64,000 bases of DNA, taken from Nocardioides exalbidus (lineage in GTDB: Bacteria > Actinomycetota > Actinomycetes > Propionibacteriales > Nocardioidaceae). The notes below the pieces were generated by a model. It was not told the origin of the DNA. It was given only the letters and a program-made list of their open reading frames with translations, and made no database searches. Each line of letters opens with the position of its first letter. Position 1 is the first letter of the stretch. Shown here one piece after another: positions 9,322 to 18,467 of this stretch. Where the stretch lies: NCBI RefSeq assembly GCF_900105585.1, contig NZ_FNRT01000002.1, positions 3,534,001-3,598,000 of the forward strand, read 5' to 3'. Made by a program: the position numbers and the translations under genes.

Positions 9322-10201
9322 ATGCGTAGGGTATTCGGCATCGGGCTTTCGGCCCTGGGTGGCTTCTTGCTCACGGTCGCGGTGATCGCGCAGTTCTGGG
9401 CGCCGGGGCAACTGATGAAGACTCCGTTGGGCACGGACAGCCTGACCCTTCTCAGCGGCACGGCCGAACTGGCAGACGGGACCGGCGGAACGTCGTCGTT
9501 CCCGGTCCGCGCGTTCAGCGTCACGCACGCCGACTCCGAGCGTTCGGACGCAGACGTGGTCGTCTTCCAGAACTCCAGCTGCCTGGTCAAGGATGAGGAC
9601 GAGATCACCGAGTGCGTGAGTGCGAGCGACCCACAGGAGCGGCTCATCTCAGCGAGCACCGACACCTTCGCCACCAACCGCCGCACGGCCGAGGCGATCG
9701 ACGACCCGAAGTACCTCCCCCGAGCGCGGAGGAGAAGTCGGGCCTGGTCAACAAGTGGCCGTTCGAGGCCGAGAAGAAGACCTACAAGTACTGGGACGGC
9801 TACGCGGCCGAGGCCGTCGACGCCACCTACGAGGGCACCCAGGACTACGAGGGTCACGAGCTCTACGTCTACAAGAGCGTCGTCAGCGACGTGCCGATCG
9901 AGATCTCGTCGGGCGTGCAGGGCACCTACTCCACGGACAAGACGTTCTGGATCGACCCGACCACCGGCTCGATCGTCAACCAGTTCGAGCAGCAGCAGCG
10001 CCTCGACTCTGACGGCAACACCTTCCTTGCCCTGGACTTCGGCTTCACTGACGGCCAGGTGAAGAGCAACGCCGACGATGCCGCGAGCAACTCGAGCAAG
10101 CTCGACCTGGTCACCGGCACGGTCCCGCTGGTCGGCTGGATCGTGGGCATCCCGGCGCTCCTGATCGGCATCGCGCTGCAGCTGATGCGCCGCCGCTCGG
10201 C

Positions 10202-10205
<4 letters not shown>
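9322..10205 (+). pseudogene. PorA family (DUF3068) membrane protein, frameshifted
   Basis: The protein starts with one membrane helix (MRRVFGIGLSALGGFLLTVA), has a long exported middle region and ends with a second helix and a basic RRRSA tail, the layout of the actinobacterial DUF3068/PorA family. Conserved-looking pieces are LISASTDTFATNRRTAEAI before the break and KWPFEAEKKTYKYWDG and KTFWIDPTTGSIV after it. The frame changes at a run of five C at 9717-9721; one extra C gives an intact 294-residue protein (KYLPPSAEEK across the join). A homopolymer undercall is therefore plausible. Its last codons overlap the GTG start of the MoxR gene by four bases, placing it first in the MoxR/DUF58/transglutaminase-like operon. 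The molecular function of the family is not established. Confidence 0.8.
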
Positions 10206-11175
<970 letters not shown>

Positions 11176-11179
<4 letters not shown>

Positions 11180-12369
11180 TCGCAGTGCCGGGAGGCGTGT
11201 CCCGCCTCGTCGCCGGCGTCCTGGCTCCGGTGCGGATCCTGACCCCGCTCGGACGCGGGGTGCTGGTGCTCGCCGTGGTCGTGACGGCCCTGGCGATCCG
11301 GCTCAACTGGCAGGAGTTCACCCAGCTCGGCGTCGTCGCCTTCGGGCTGCTGCTGCTGGGCCTGCTGTGGCAGGTCCTGCCCGGCACCCCCGTCGCAGAC
11401 CTCGCCCTGCGTCCGCAGCGGATGGTCGAGGGCAGCCCGGCGCCCCAGGCCACCCTCGAGGTGCACGCGGGCGCCGCGCCGATGCTGTTCCCGAAGGTCG
11501 AGGTCCCGGTCGGTCACCGCACGGTCGCCCTCCGTCTGCCGTTCCTCGGTCCGTTCGCGCACCACACCGAGACGGTCCCGCTGCCGTCGCTGCCCCGCGG
11601 CGTCCACCGCGTCGGCCCCGTCACCTACGAGAAGACCGACCCGGTCGGCCTGGTCGCGCGTCGCTTCGAGACCGGCGGCTCGGTCGAGCTGCTGGTCTCG
11701 CCGCGGGTCACGGACCTGTCCGTCTTCGCCGGCGGGCTGACCAACGACCTCGACGGCGCGACCAGCCAGCAGCTGTCGATGAGCGACCTCGCCTTCCACG
11801 CGCTGCGCGAGTACGTCCCCGGCGACGACCTGCGGCACGTGCACTGGCGCTCGTCGGCCAAGGCGGGAGAGCTGCTCGTCCGGCAGTACCACGAGACCCG
11901 GCGCGGGCACGTGACCGTGCTGGTCGACTGCGCGCGAGGCGCCTACCCGCGGCTGCGCGACTTCGAGCTCGCCGTGTCCGTGGCGACGTCCATCGCGCTC
12001 CGCGCCGTGCGCGACGACTTCGACACCTACCTGCGCTGCGGTGAGCACGTCGCCCGCGGGCGACAGGCCGTGGAGATGACCGACGCGGCGTGCCGGTTCG
12101 ACGCCGGCGCCGACGACTACCTCGCCCACGCCGCCGAGGCGGCGGGCCAGGTCAGCGGCACCGGCCTGGTGGTGCAGGTGACAGGTGCGGCCCGCGCCCT
12201 GGTGCAGCTCGACGCGGCCGCCCAGCGCTTCGGCCGCGGCGCCGACTGGATCGTCGTACGCGCCGACAGCGAGGACGACGCGCGCCTGCGCGACAACGGT
12301 GCGTTGCGCGAGATCTCCATCCCGGACCTGGCCCACCTGCAGGACCTGCTCGCCCGGGGGATGCGATGA
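11176..12369 (+). CDS. DUF58 domain membrane protein
   Basis: A 397-residue protein with two N-terminal transmembrane helices (residues about 10-65) followed by a long cytoplasmic region. The DUF58 core is clear near residue 220 in YVPGDDLRHVHWRSSAKAGE, followed by a von Willebrand A-like beta strand (VTVLVDCARGAY). DUF58 proteins are encoded beside MoxR ATPases and are thought to be their partner at the membrane. GTG start and ATGA stop overlap both neighbours by four bases, so the stoichiometry is probably coupled. No enzymatic motif is visible. Confidence 0.92.
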
Positions 12370-14591
12370 GCCGCACGCGCGCGGCGCTCGTCGACGTCGC
12401 CGTCGTGCTGCTCCTGATGGCGCTGACCCTGTCGATCCTCGACGACACGTTCGCCGACCGCGGCTACCTCGTGGCCGGGCTCGTGCCCGTCGCGCTGATG
12501 CTCGGGCTGGCCCTCCTGGCTCGGGAGTGGCACGAGGGCGTGTGGTGGTACGCCCTCCTGGCCGTCGGCCTGTTCGCGCCTCTCGGCGCCCTGGTGGGCC
12601 TGCAGCGTCCGGGGCCCTGGATCGTGCCGACGCTGGAGACGATGAACCGCGTCCTGGGCGAGGTCGTCGGCGCCCCCGTCACGCTGGTCAGCAGCGTGCC
12701 ACCGGTGGAGACGAGCGGCCAGGTGATGCTGGTGCCGTTCCTCGTGGGCTTCCTCGCGGCGGTGCCCGCCGCCTGGCTCGCCGTTGCCACGCGCAGCGCG
12801 CTCGCGCCGGTCGCGCCCCTCGTGCTGGCGCTGGCGGCGACCATCCCACTGGGCGTGCTGGTCCCGTCGCTGCTCGTCCCTCGCGGCATCGCCTTCGCGA
12901 TCGTCGTGGTGGCGTGGGCGGCGGCCCGGGCCCGCCGCCGCGAGTCGCTGGTCGGCCGTGCCCGCGGCTCGGTGCCCGCCGCACTCACGGCGGTGCTGAC
13001 CGTCGCCCTCGTCTCGGCGGTGGTCACCTTCCTGGTGCCCGACGACAACGAGGTCGACCGCGTCCTGCTGCGCGGCGACGACAACACGCTGGCTGTCTCG
13101 GCCGCGGCCGACTCGGTCGTGCCACGCCGGTCCGGCGGCACCGACCAGCTGTTCAAGGCGACCGGGGTGCCCGAGGGGCGCCGGATCCGGTTCGCCGCCC
13201 TCGACCACTACGACGGGACCGCGTGGATCCCGGCCACCGAGTCACCGGGCACGGACGGCTACGGCACCTTCAAGCGGATCGGCCGCGAGGTCGCGCCCCT
13301 CCATGACGGCCCGACCGTCGACGTCCGGATCCAGCTGCGCCCGGGCTACACCGGCGACTGGCTCCCGATGCTCGGCGAGCTCACCAGGATCGACCTGGAC
13401 TACACCGACGGCCGCTCACAGCTCGACGACGTCCGCTACAACCAGGCGACGTCGAGCGCTCTCGTCGTGGGCGGCGTCGATCCCCGCGACGACTACACCT
13501 TCACGTCCGTGCTCACCGACGGTCCGCTGTCGCGCACGGACCCGACGCGCGAGGCGGACGACGAGCAGCGCCAGCCCGAGGGAGCGTTCCTCGACGAATA
13601 CCTCCGGCCCTTCGCCCGCGAGGACCTGCCGCCGCTCGCACGCACGCTGCTGCTGGCGCGCTACCTGCGCCTCAACGGAGCCGTCCGGCTCACCGGCACC
13701 TCGTCCCAGCGGCCGGTCGACCTCGGGATCCGGATGCTCGGCTCCGACGACATGGTCGGCACGCCGTTCCAGTACTCCGCCCTGATGGCGCTCAGCGCGT
13801 CCCGGCTGGGAGTGCCGGCGCGGGTCGTCGTCGGCGCCGAGCCTCGCGCCAACGGCGTCGTGACGCACGACGACGTGACGTCCTGGGTGGAGCTCCAGCT
13901 CGCCGACGGCACGTGGCGCACGCTCGGACCCGACCGCTACACGGGCGTCCACGACGCCAGCGGCGACGACGTCGACAAGGAGGACACCAAGGCCTTCGTG
14001 GTGCGCGAGCTGAAGTTCGACAAGGACTTCACGTTCCCCAAGGGCACCTTCCTCGGCCTCGACGAGGACGCCGACCTCGGGGAGAAGGACTCGCCCGCCA
14101 CCTGGGCGCTCGGCCTGGCCGTGGGTGCGGTGCTCCTCGGGTCCGTGCTCCTGCTCGGCGTGGTGATCGCCAAGCGCGTACGTCGCGCGCGCCGGCGTCG
14201 TACGTCGTCGTGGTCGAGGCTCCACGTCAACGGCTGGCAGGAGGTGCTCGACGCGGCCCGCGACCGGGGCACGCCGGTGCCGGAGTCGTGGGGCCGGGTG
14301 TCCCAGGCAGGCGGGCTGGGGGTGGGGCTCGACCTGGCGCGACGCGCGGACGCGGCGGTCTTCGCGCCGGGCGTCGGCCCGGACGAGGAGGGCTGGGCCT
14401 TCTGGCAGGAGTGCCAGGCGCTGCGCGAGGAGGTGCTGGCGTCGGCCGACGCCCGGCACCGCCTGTGGGCACCGTTCAACCCCGCGTCGCTCGTCGCCGG
14501 CTGGGCGCGAGGACGCACGGGCGGTCGCTCACGCCGCCAGGTGCGCCACAAAGATCGCCGTTCCCGGCGTCAGCACCCCGCGGGTGCGTGA
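12366..14591 (+). CDS. TgpA-like membrane protein with inactive transglutaminase-like domain
   Basis: A 741-residue protein: about six N-terminal transmembrane helices (residues 10-210), an extracytoplasmic region with a transglutaminase-like core (about residues 440-530), one further helix (about 575-600) and a cytoplasmic C-terminus. The core is recognised by SALMALSASRLGVPARVVVG, but the catalytic Cys position, 15 residues before the Gly of GVPAR, is Pro467, the His of HAWVE is Thr505 (TSWVEL), and the DP motif reads GPD at 521-523. All three triad residues thus seem replaced, pointing to a structural or binding role. The ATG overlaps the DUF58 stop by four bases. The 3' end overlaps the convergent methyltransferase gene by 63 bases. 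Confidence 0.88.
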   Translation: MSRTRAALVDVAVVLLLMALTLSILDDTFADRGYLVAGLVPVALMLGLALLAREWHEGVWWYALLAVGLFAPLGALVGLQRPGPWIVPTLETMNRVLGEVVGAPVTLVSSVPPVETSGQVMLVPFLVGFLAAVPAAWLAVATRSALAPVAPLVLALAATIPLGVLVPSLLVPRGIAFAIVVVAWAAARARRRESLVGRARGSVPAALTAVLTVALVSAVVTFLVPDDNEVDRVLLRGDDNTLAVSAAADSVVPRRSGGTDQLFKATGVPEGRRIRFAALDHYDGTAWIPATESPGTDGYGTFKRIGREVAPLHDGPTVDVRIQLRPGYTGDWLPMLGELTRIDLDYTDGRSQLDDVRYNQATSSALVVGGVDPRDDYTFTSVLTDGPLSRTDPTREADDEQRQPEGAFLDEYLRPFAREDLPPLARTLLLARYLRLNGAVRLTGTSSQRPVDLGIRMLGSDDMVGTPFQYSALMALSASRLGVPARVVVGAEPRANGVVTHDDVTSWVELQLADGTWRTLGPDRYTGVHDASGDDVDKEDTKAFVVRELKFDKDFTFPKGTFLGLDEDADLGEKDSPATWALGLAVGAVLLGSVLLLGVVIAKRVRRARRRRTSSWSRLHVNGWQEVLDAARDRGTPVPESWGRVSQAGGLGVGLDLARRADAAVFAPGVGPDEEGWAFWQECQALREEVLASADARHRLWAPFNPASLVAGWARGRTGGRSRRQVRHKDRRSRRQHPAGA

Positions 14592-15347
14592 CCACCCGCC
14601 CCATACGCGGTCGTGGTCCTCGGGCCACTCGGGCTCGACGAGGTCGGCCAGGACGAAGTGGTGGCGGGCCAGCAGCCTGACCCAGTCGCCGAGGGTGCGG
14701 TGGTGCTCGACGTAGGACACGACGCCCGAGGCGTCGTCGACCTCGACGTAGGGCGTGCGGTCCCAGTAGGACTGGGTCGCGGTCAGTCCGGGCTCGCCCG
14801 GGTCGTCGGGGAACATCCACCGCGTCGGATGGGTGATCGAGAAGGCGAAGCGGCCGCCGGGCCGCAGCACCCGTCGTACCTCCGCGAGGGCGTCGTCGAT
14901 GTCGCTGACGAACTGCAGCGCGCCGAAGGAGCAGAAGACGATGTCGAAGCTCGCGCCGGCGAAGGGCAGGTCGGTCGCCGTGCCGCGCACCGACGGGACC
15001 CCGATGCCGGTCTCCCCGTCGAGCCGGCGGGAGTGCTGGAGCTGGCGGTGGGACAGGTCGAGGCCGAAGCCGCGTCCGCCGTGGATCCGGACCCAGCGCG
15101 AGCACTGGCCGGCGCCGCTGCCCACCTCGAGCACGTCGCGGTCGCTGACGTCGCCCAGGATCGCCAGCTCGTCCTCGGTGTGGCCCTCGGGACCCCACAC
15201 GAAGCCGGCGTCGCCCAGGAAGGCGCCGTGGGTGGCCTGGTACTCGTCGGCGTAGCGGTCCCAGTCGGGCCCGTTGGCCGCGCGCGACTCCCGTTCGGAG
15301 ACCGGCCGGCGCTCGACGCGCACCGACTGGGGCAGGTGATCCTCCAC
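14529..15347 (-). CDS. Class I SAM-dependent methyltransferase
   Basis: A 272-residue soluble methyltransferase. Motif I is VLEVGSGAGQCSRW near residue 92, the acidic end of strand 2 is GFGLDLSHRQLQH, motif II/III is FDIVFCSFGALQFV, and the post-motif LRPGGRFAFSITHPTRWMF follows. These identify the Rossmann-fold SAM-binding domain; the acceptor (small molecule, lipid or other) is not evident. The last 63 bases overlap the convergent transglutaminase-like gene. The ATG at 15347 is accepted because the N-terminal region is not needed for the fold but continues without a better internal start. Confidence 0.88.
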   Translation of the reverse strand: MEDHLPQSVRVERRPVSERESRAANGPDWDRYADEYQATHGAFLGDAGFVWGPEGHTEDELAILGDVSDRDVLEVGSGAGQCSRWVRIHGGRGFGLDLSHRQLQHSRRLDGETGIGVPSVRGTATDLPFAGASFDIVFCSFGALQFVSDIDDALAEVRRVLRPGGRFAFSITHPTRWMFPDDPGEPGLTATQSYWDRTPYVEVDDASGVVSYVEHHRTLGDWVRLLARHHFVLADLVEPEWPEDHDRVWGGWSRTRGVLTPGTAIFVAHLAA

Positions 15348-15388
15348 GTCGGGAGCCTAGAGGACCCTCCGCGGGGTCCGGACGTAGC

Positions 15389-15429
15389 GGTGCCGACGCG
15401 CCGGGTGGGTGGTCCGGCGCGTCGGCACC
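15389..15429. terminator. Strong hairpin terminator, probably bidirectional
   Basis: A perfect 16-bp inverted repeat (15389-15404 with 15414-15429) with a 9-base loop, lying between the end of a surface-protein gene on the minus strand and the start of the methyltransferase gene. On the plus strand it is followed by TATTTTC, resembling a short U tract. Confidence 0.75.
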
Positions 15430-15455
15430 TATTTTCAGGGGGGAACCTGCCTGGG

Positions 15456-17414
15456 TCAGCCCTTCTTGCGGCCGCCGTTGGGCTTCTTGGGTGTCGAGCG
15501 GCTGTCGGACGGGTTGGAGCCCGCCTTGATCTCGGCGCCGTCGGAGACGCCGCCCCGGTCGGTGTCGCACCGGGTCGGGTCGGTCTTGGCCTTGCCGTAC
15601 TTCTTGTTCGCCTTGCCGGTCATCTCGACCTTGTCGGTGAGGCCGTCACGGTCGGAGTCCTTGCGCCTCGGGTTGGTGCGGACCTTGCCGATCTTGATGG
15701 TCTTGCCCTTCGAGACCCGGACCTTCTGCTTGATCTTGGTGCCCTTCACCTCCTTGCCGTCGGAGATGCCGTCCTTGTCGGTGTCCTTCTTCAGCGGGTT
15801 GGTGCGCACCGTGAACGAGGAGGGCACCTTCTTCTTGCCGCAGACGTAGATGCGCTGCTTGACCGTGACTCCCTTGACCTCCTGGCCGTCGGTCAGGCCG
15901 TCCTTGTCGGTGTCCTTCTTCAGCGGGTCGGTCCCGTAGCGGTTGACCTCCTCGCCGTCGGTGAGGCCGTCACCGTCGGTGTCGGGGTTGTTGGGGTCGG
16001 TGCCGCGGTCGGTCTCCTCGTCGTTGGGCAGGCCGTCGCCGTCGAGGTCGCCGGGATCGGCGGCGATGGTGAAGGTCGCAGAGTCAGCGGCGCTGGTCGT
16101 GCCGTTGGCCGACTGCGTGGCCGTGACCGTGTGCGAGCCGTTGGCCAGCACCACGGTCGAGGAGCAGCTCCAGCGACCGTTGGAGGGGACCACGGCGGTG
16201 CACAGGACGCGCGTGCCCTCGCGGACGGTCACCGTCGCGCCGGGCGCGCCGGTGCCGGAGATCAGCGGCGTGGAGTCGGTGACGCGGGCGTTCTGCGCCG
16301 GCGAGGTGATGTCCGGCGGGGCCAGCGAGCCCTGCTGGGTGCCGTTGCAGTCCACGCCACCGGCGGGGGCGACCGCGTTGGCCGCCATCGGGGCGATGTC
16401 GAGCGAGACGTCAGCCACGGTCGTGCCGATGGGCGCGGGGAGGTTGAGGACCTTCAGGTCGATGCTGAGCAGCGCGTCCATCGTGGCCGAGCCGGTCGCA
16501 CCCGAGTTGGCGAAGGTCGGCGTGAACGCCGTGACCGTGAGGCTCACGAGCGGGCCGAGAACACCGGGCAGCGCGAGCGACTGCGGCTGGTTGTTCACCG
16601 GGATCGGGATCGCGTTGCCACCGATCGTCGCGACGATCGTGGGGGTGGAGGCGAAGCCCGAGGTGCCGGTGGTCCCGTCGGAGCGGGCCTGGAGCACGAC
16701 CGGGTTGGACACGTCGATCACGGCGGCGCCGTTGAGGAGGTTGACCTGTCCGACCTGCGTCGTGGTGCTCGAGACGACGTCGGAGCCGCCGATGCCGTCG
16801 TCGACGAGGTAGGTGCCGCTCGTGGTCGAGGAGGCCCCGACCTGCGCGACCGTCACGTTGAGCGGGGCGGGCAGGCCCAGCTGGCCGACCGAGGCGCCCG
16901 CGAGGGTCGTCGTGGCCGCCGACAGGGTGCGGGTGCCCGAGACGACCGGCGTCGCGCAGGCGTTGGCGCCGCCCCAGCGGGCCTCGACGTCACCCGTGAT
17001 GGCTCCGATCGAGGCGACCGGCGCGGCCGGGACCGGCACGAGCACGCGTGCAGCGGGGTCGTCGACCCCGGCGTTGGTGGACACCGACGCGGTCGCGGAG
17101 TCGACCGGGACGGGCGTGCCGCCCAGGGTGGCGTCGAGGTTCGACGAGCTGGCGTTGGCGCCGCCGGCACCGGCGGCGGAGCTCGCCACCGAGCCCTGGC
17201 TGTGGCCGACGGCGAGCGTGGCGAGCGACTGCCCGGCCACGGTCGCGCCGAGGCTGAGGATGTCGGAGTGTGCGTTGGCCGCGTAGGTCGCGGGCAACGG
17301 TGCGGCGGAGGCCGACTGGGACAGTCCCAGGACCGTGCCCGGGACGACGACGGTCAGGGCGACCGCCGCCTGCGTGAGCCGGGTCCCGAATCGGCTCGGG
17401 TGGTGGGTGTGCAT
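15456..17414 (-). CDS. Secreted protein with one Ig-like domain and thrombospondin-3-like calcium repeats
   Basis: A 652-residue exported protein. After the signal peptide (cleavage near SASAAPLPA) comes a unique domain of about 320 residues shared with the much larger protein encoded at 18464-23218 (both begin PLPA-YxANAHxD and contain AVGHS). Next is one bacterial Ig-like module ([20 protein letters not shown]), then DxDxDGLxDxxE repeats ([31 protein letters not shown]) typical of calcium-binding thrombospondin type 3 repeats, interrupted by lysine-rich inserts. There is no LPXTG sortase motif or C-terminal membrane helix, so anchoring, if any, is by other means. The ATG at 17414 follows a good GAGGGGGAG ribosome site. 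Likely role: cell-surface or matrix protein; ligand unknown. Confidence 0.85.
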   Translation of the reverse strand: MHTHHPSRFGTRLTQAAVALTVVVPGTVLGLSQSASAAPLPATYAANAHSDILSLGATVAGQSLATLAVGHSQGSVASSAAGAGGANASSSNLDATLGGTPVPVDSATASVSTNAGVDDPAARVLVPVPAAPVASIGAITGDVEARWGGANACATPVVSGTRTLSAATTTLAGASVGQLGLPAPLNVTVAQVGASSTTSGTYLVDDGIGGSDVVSSTTTQVGQVNLLNGAAVIDVSNPVVLQARSDGTTGTSGFASTPTIVATIGGNAIPIPVNNQPQSLALPGVLGPLVSLTVTAFTPTFANSGATGSATMDALLSIDLKVLNLPAPIGTTVADVSLDIAPMAANAVAPAGGVDCNGTQQGSLAPPDITSPAQNARVTDSTPLISGTGAPGATVTVREGTRVLCTAVVPSNGRWSCSSTVVLANGSHTVTATQSANGTTSAADSATFTIAADPGDLDGDGLPNDEETDRGTDPNNPDTDGDGLTDGEEVNRYGTDPLKKDTDKDGLTDGQEVKGVTVKQRIYVCGKKKVPSSFTVRTNPLKKDTDKDGISDGKEVKGTKIKQKVRVSKGKTIKIGKVRTNPRRKDSDRDGLTDKVEMTGKANKKYGKAKTDPTRCDTDRGGVSDGAEIKAGSNPSDSRSTPKKPNGGRKKG

Positions 17415-17549
17415 CTCGAAGCTCCCCCTCGGAGTGAAGTCGGTCGGTAGATCCACGAGAGATCTACACAACGGTTACAACAGAACAAATACAACAAACG
17501 AACGGACCACGCGCAGGTAACGCGCCTTTCTCCGAAAAGACTGAAGATT
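17415..17549. promoter_or_regulatory. Low-GC divergent promoter region with a hairpin in the leader
   Basis: This spacer is strikingly AT-richer than the rest of the window, with many AAC/ACA steps around 17465-17500. A perfect 7-bp inverted repeat (17447-17453 with 17461-17467, GTAGATC and GATCTAC) lies about 35 bases upstream of the surface-protein start and would form a hairpin in its leader, or an operator. It must also hold the promoter for the kinase gene on the other strand. Confidence 0.45.
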
Positions 17550-18467
17550 TTGCTGTGCCACGATCTGCGGGTGGATGACGCAGGCAGCTCCCTGACCCCG
17601 CTGGCGGGTGGGTGGTCGGGTCGCACGTTCCTCGGGGAGGCCGGCGGGGAGCGCGTCGTCGTACGCCTCTACCCGCCCGACGACCCGCGCGGGCCGGAGG
17701 CACCCGAGGTCGACCAGGCGGTGCTCCACCTCGTGCGCGGCCTGCTTCCGGTGCCCGACGTGCTCGAGGTACGACGACCGCGCCCCGGCACCGGCGAGCC
17801 GGGCCTGCTGGTGACCGGGTGGCTGCCGGGGGAGCGGGGCGACGTCGTCGTCGGGCGGCTCGAGGGCGAGGAGGACGCGGACGGGTTGCGCCGCCTCGGT
17901 GGGTCCATGGGCACCGTCGCGGCCACGCTCGCGGGGATGCCGGTCCGACGCCCGGGCACGTTCCTCGACGCGGAGCTCGCGCTCGGCGACCTCCCCGACG
18001 TCGACCTTCCCGAGTGGGCGGACCACAGGCTCGCGGGCTGGTCGTCCGAGGAGCGGGGGGCGCTGGCGGAGGTGGCGCGCGACGCCCAGGACCTCCTCGA
18101 CACGGTGGGCCGGGCGAGCCTGGTGCACAGCGACCTCAATCCCAAGAACGTGCTCGTCGGTCCGGGGTCCCTGGTCGTCACGGCCGTGCTGGACTGGGAG
18201 TTCGCGCACGCCGGTCACCCGTGGACCGACGTCGGCAACCTCCTGCGCTTCGAGCGGCACCCGGCCTACGTGGAGGGGGTGCTGGCCGCATGGACCGGGC
18301 TGCGCGGCGGCACCGCCGAGGACCTCCTCGACGGTGCCCGCGCGGCCGACCTGTGGGCGCTGGTCGACCTGGCGGCGCGCGCCGGCGACAACCCGGTGGC
18401 GGACCGTGCTGCGGTCCTGGTCCGAGCTGTCGCCGACAGCGGCGACCTCCATGCCTGGCCCTTCTAG
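17550..18467 (+). CDS. Aminoglycoside phosphotransferase (APH) family kinase
   Basis: A protein of about 300 residues with the APH/choline-kinase fold. The catalytic loop is HSDLNPKNVLVG (about residue 190), the metal-binding DFG equivalent is DWEFAHAGHPWTDVGNLLR, and a nucleotide-binding beta hairpin is seen early (LAGGWSGRTFLGE, then VVVRLY). Members phosphorylate aminoglycosides, macrolides, homoserine, fructosamines or choline; the substrate here cannot be assigned and the gene should not be read as a resistance gene. The start is uncertain: TTG 17550 gives the longest protein, while GTG 17571 starts at DDAGSSLTPL, where similarity to the fold begins. The stop overlaps the stop of the convergent repeat protein (CTAG). 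It lies between two paralogous surface-protein genes. Confidence 0.82.
   Translation: MLCHDLRVDDAGSSLTPLAGGWSGRTFLGEAGGERVVVRLYPPDDPRGPEAPEVDQAVLHLVRGLLPVPDVLEVRRPRPGTGEPGLLVTGWLPGERGDVVVGRLEGEEDADGLRRLGGSMGTVAATLAGMPVRRPGTFLDAELALGDLPDVDLPEWADHRLAGWSSEERGALAEVARDAQDLLDTVGRASLVHSDLNPKNVLVGPGSLVVTAVLDWEFAHAGHPWTDVGNLLRFERHPAYVEGVLAAWTGLRGGTAEDLLDGARAADLWALVDLAARAGDNPVADRAAVLVRAVADSGDLHAWPF

Noticed and set aside
17550..18467. Antibiotic resistance gene on a mobile element
   Set aside because: APH-fold kinases have many substrates, the base composition matches the chromosome and no transposase or attachment site is nearby.
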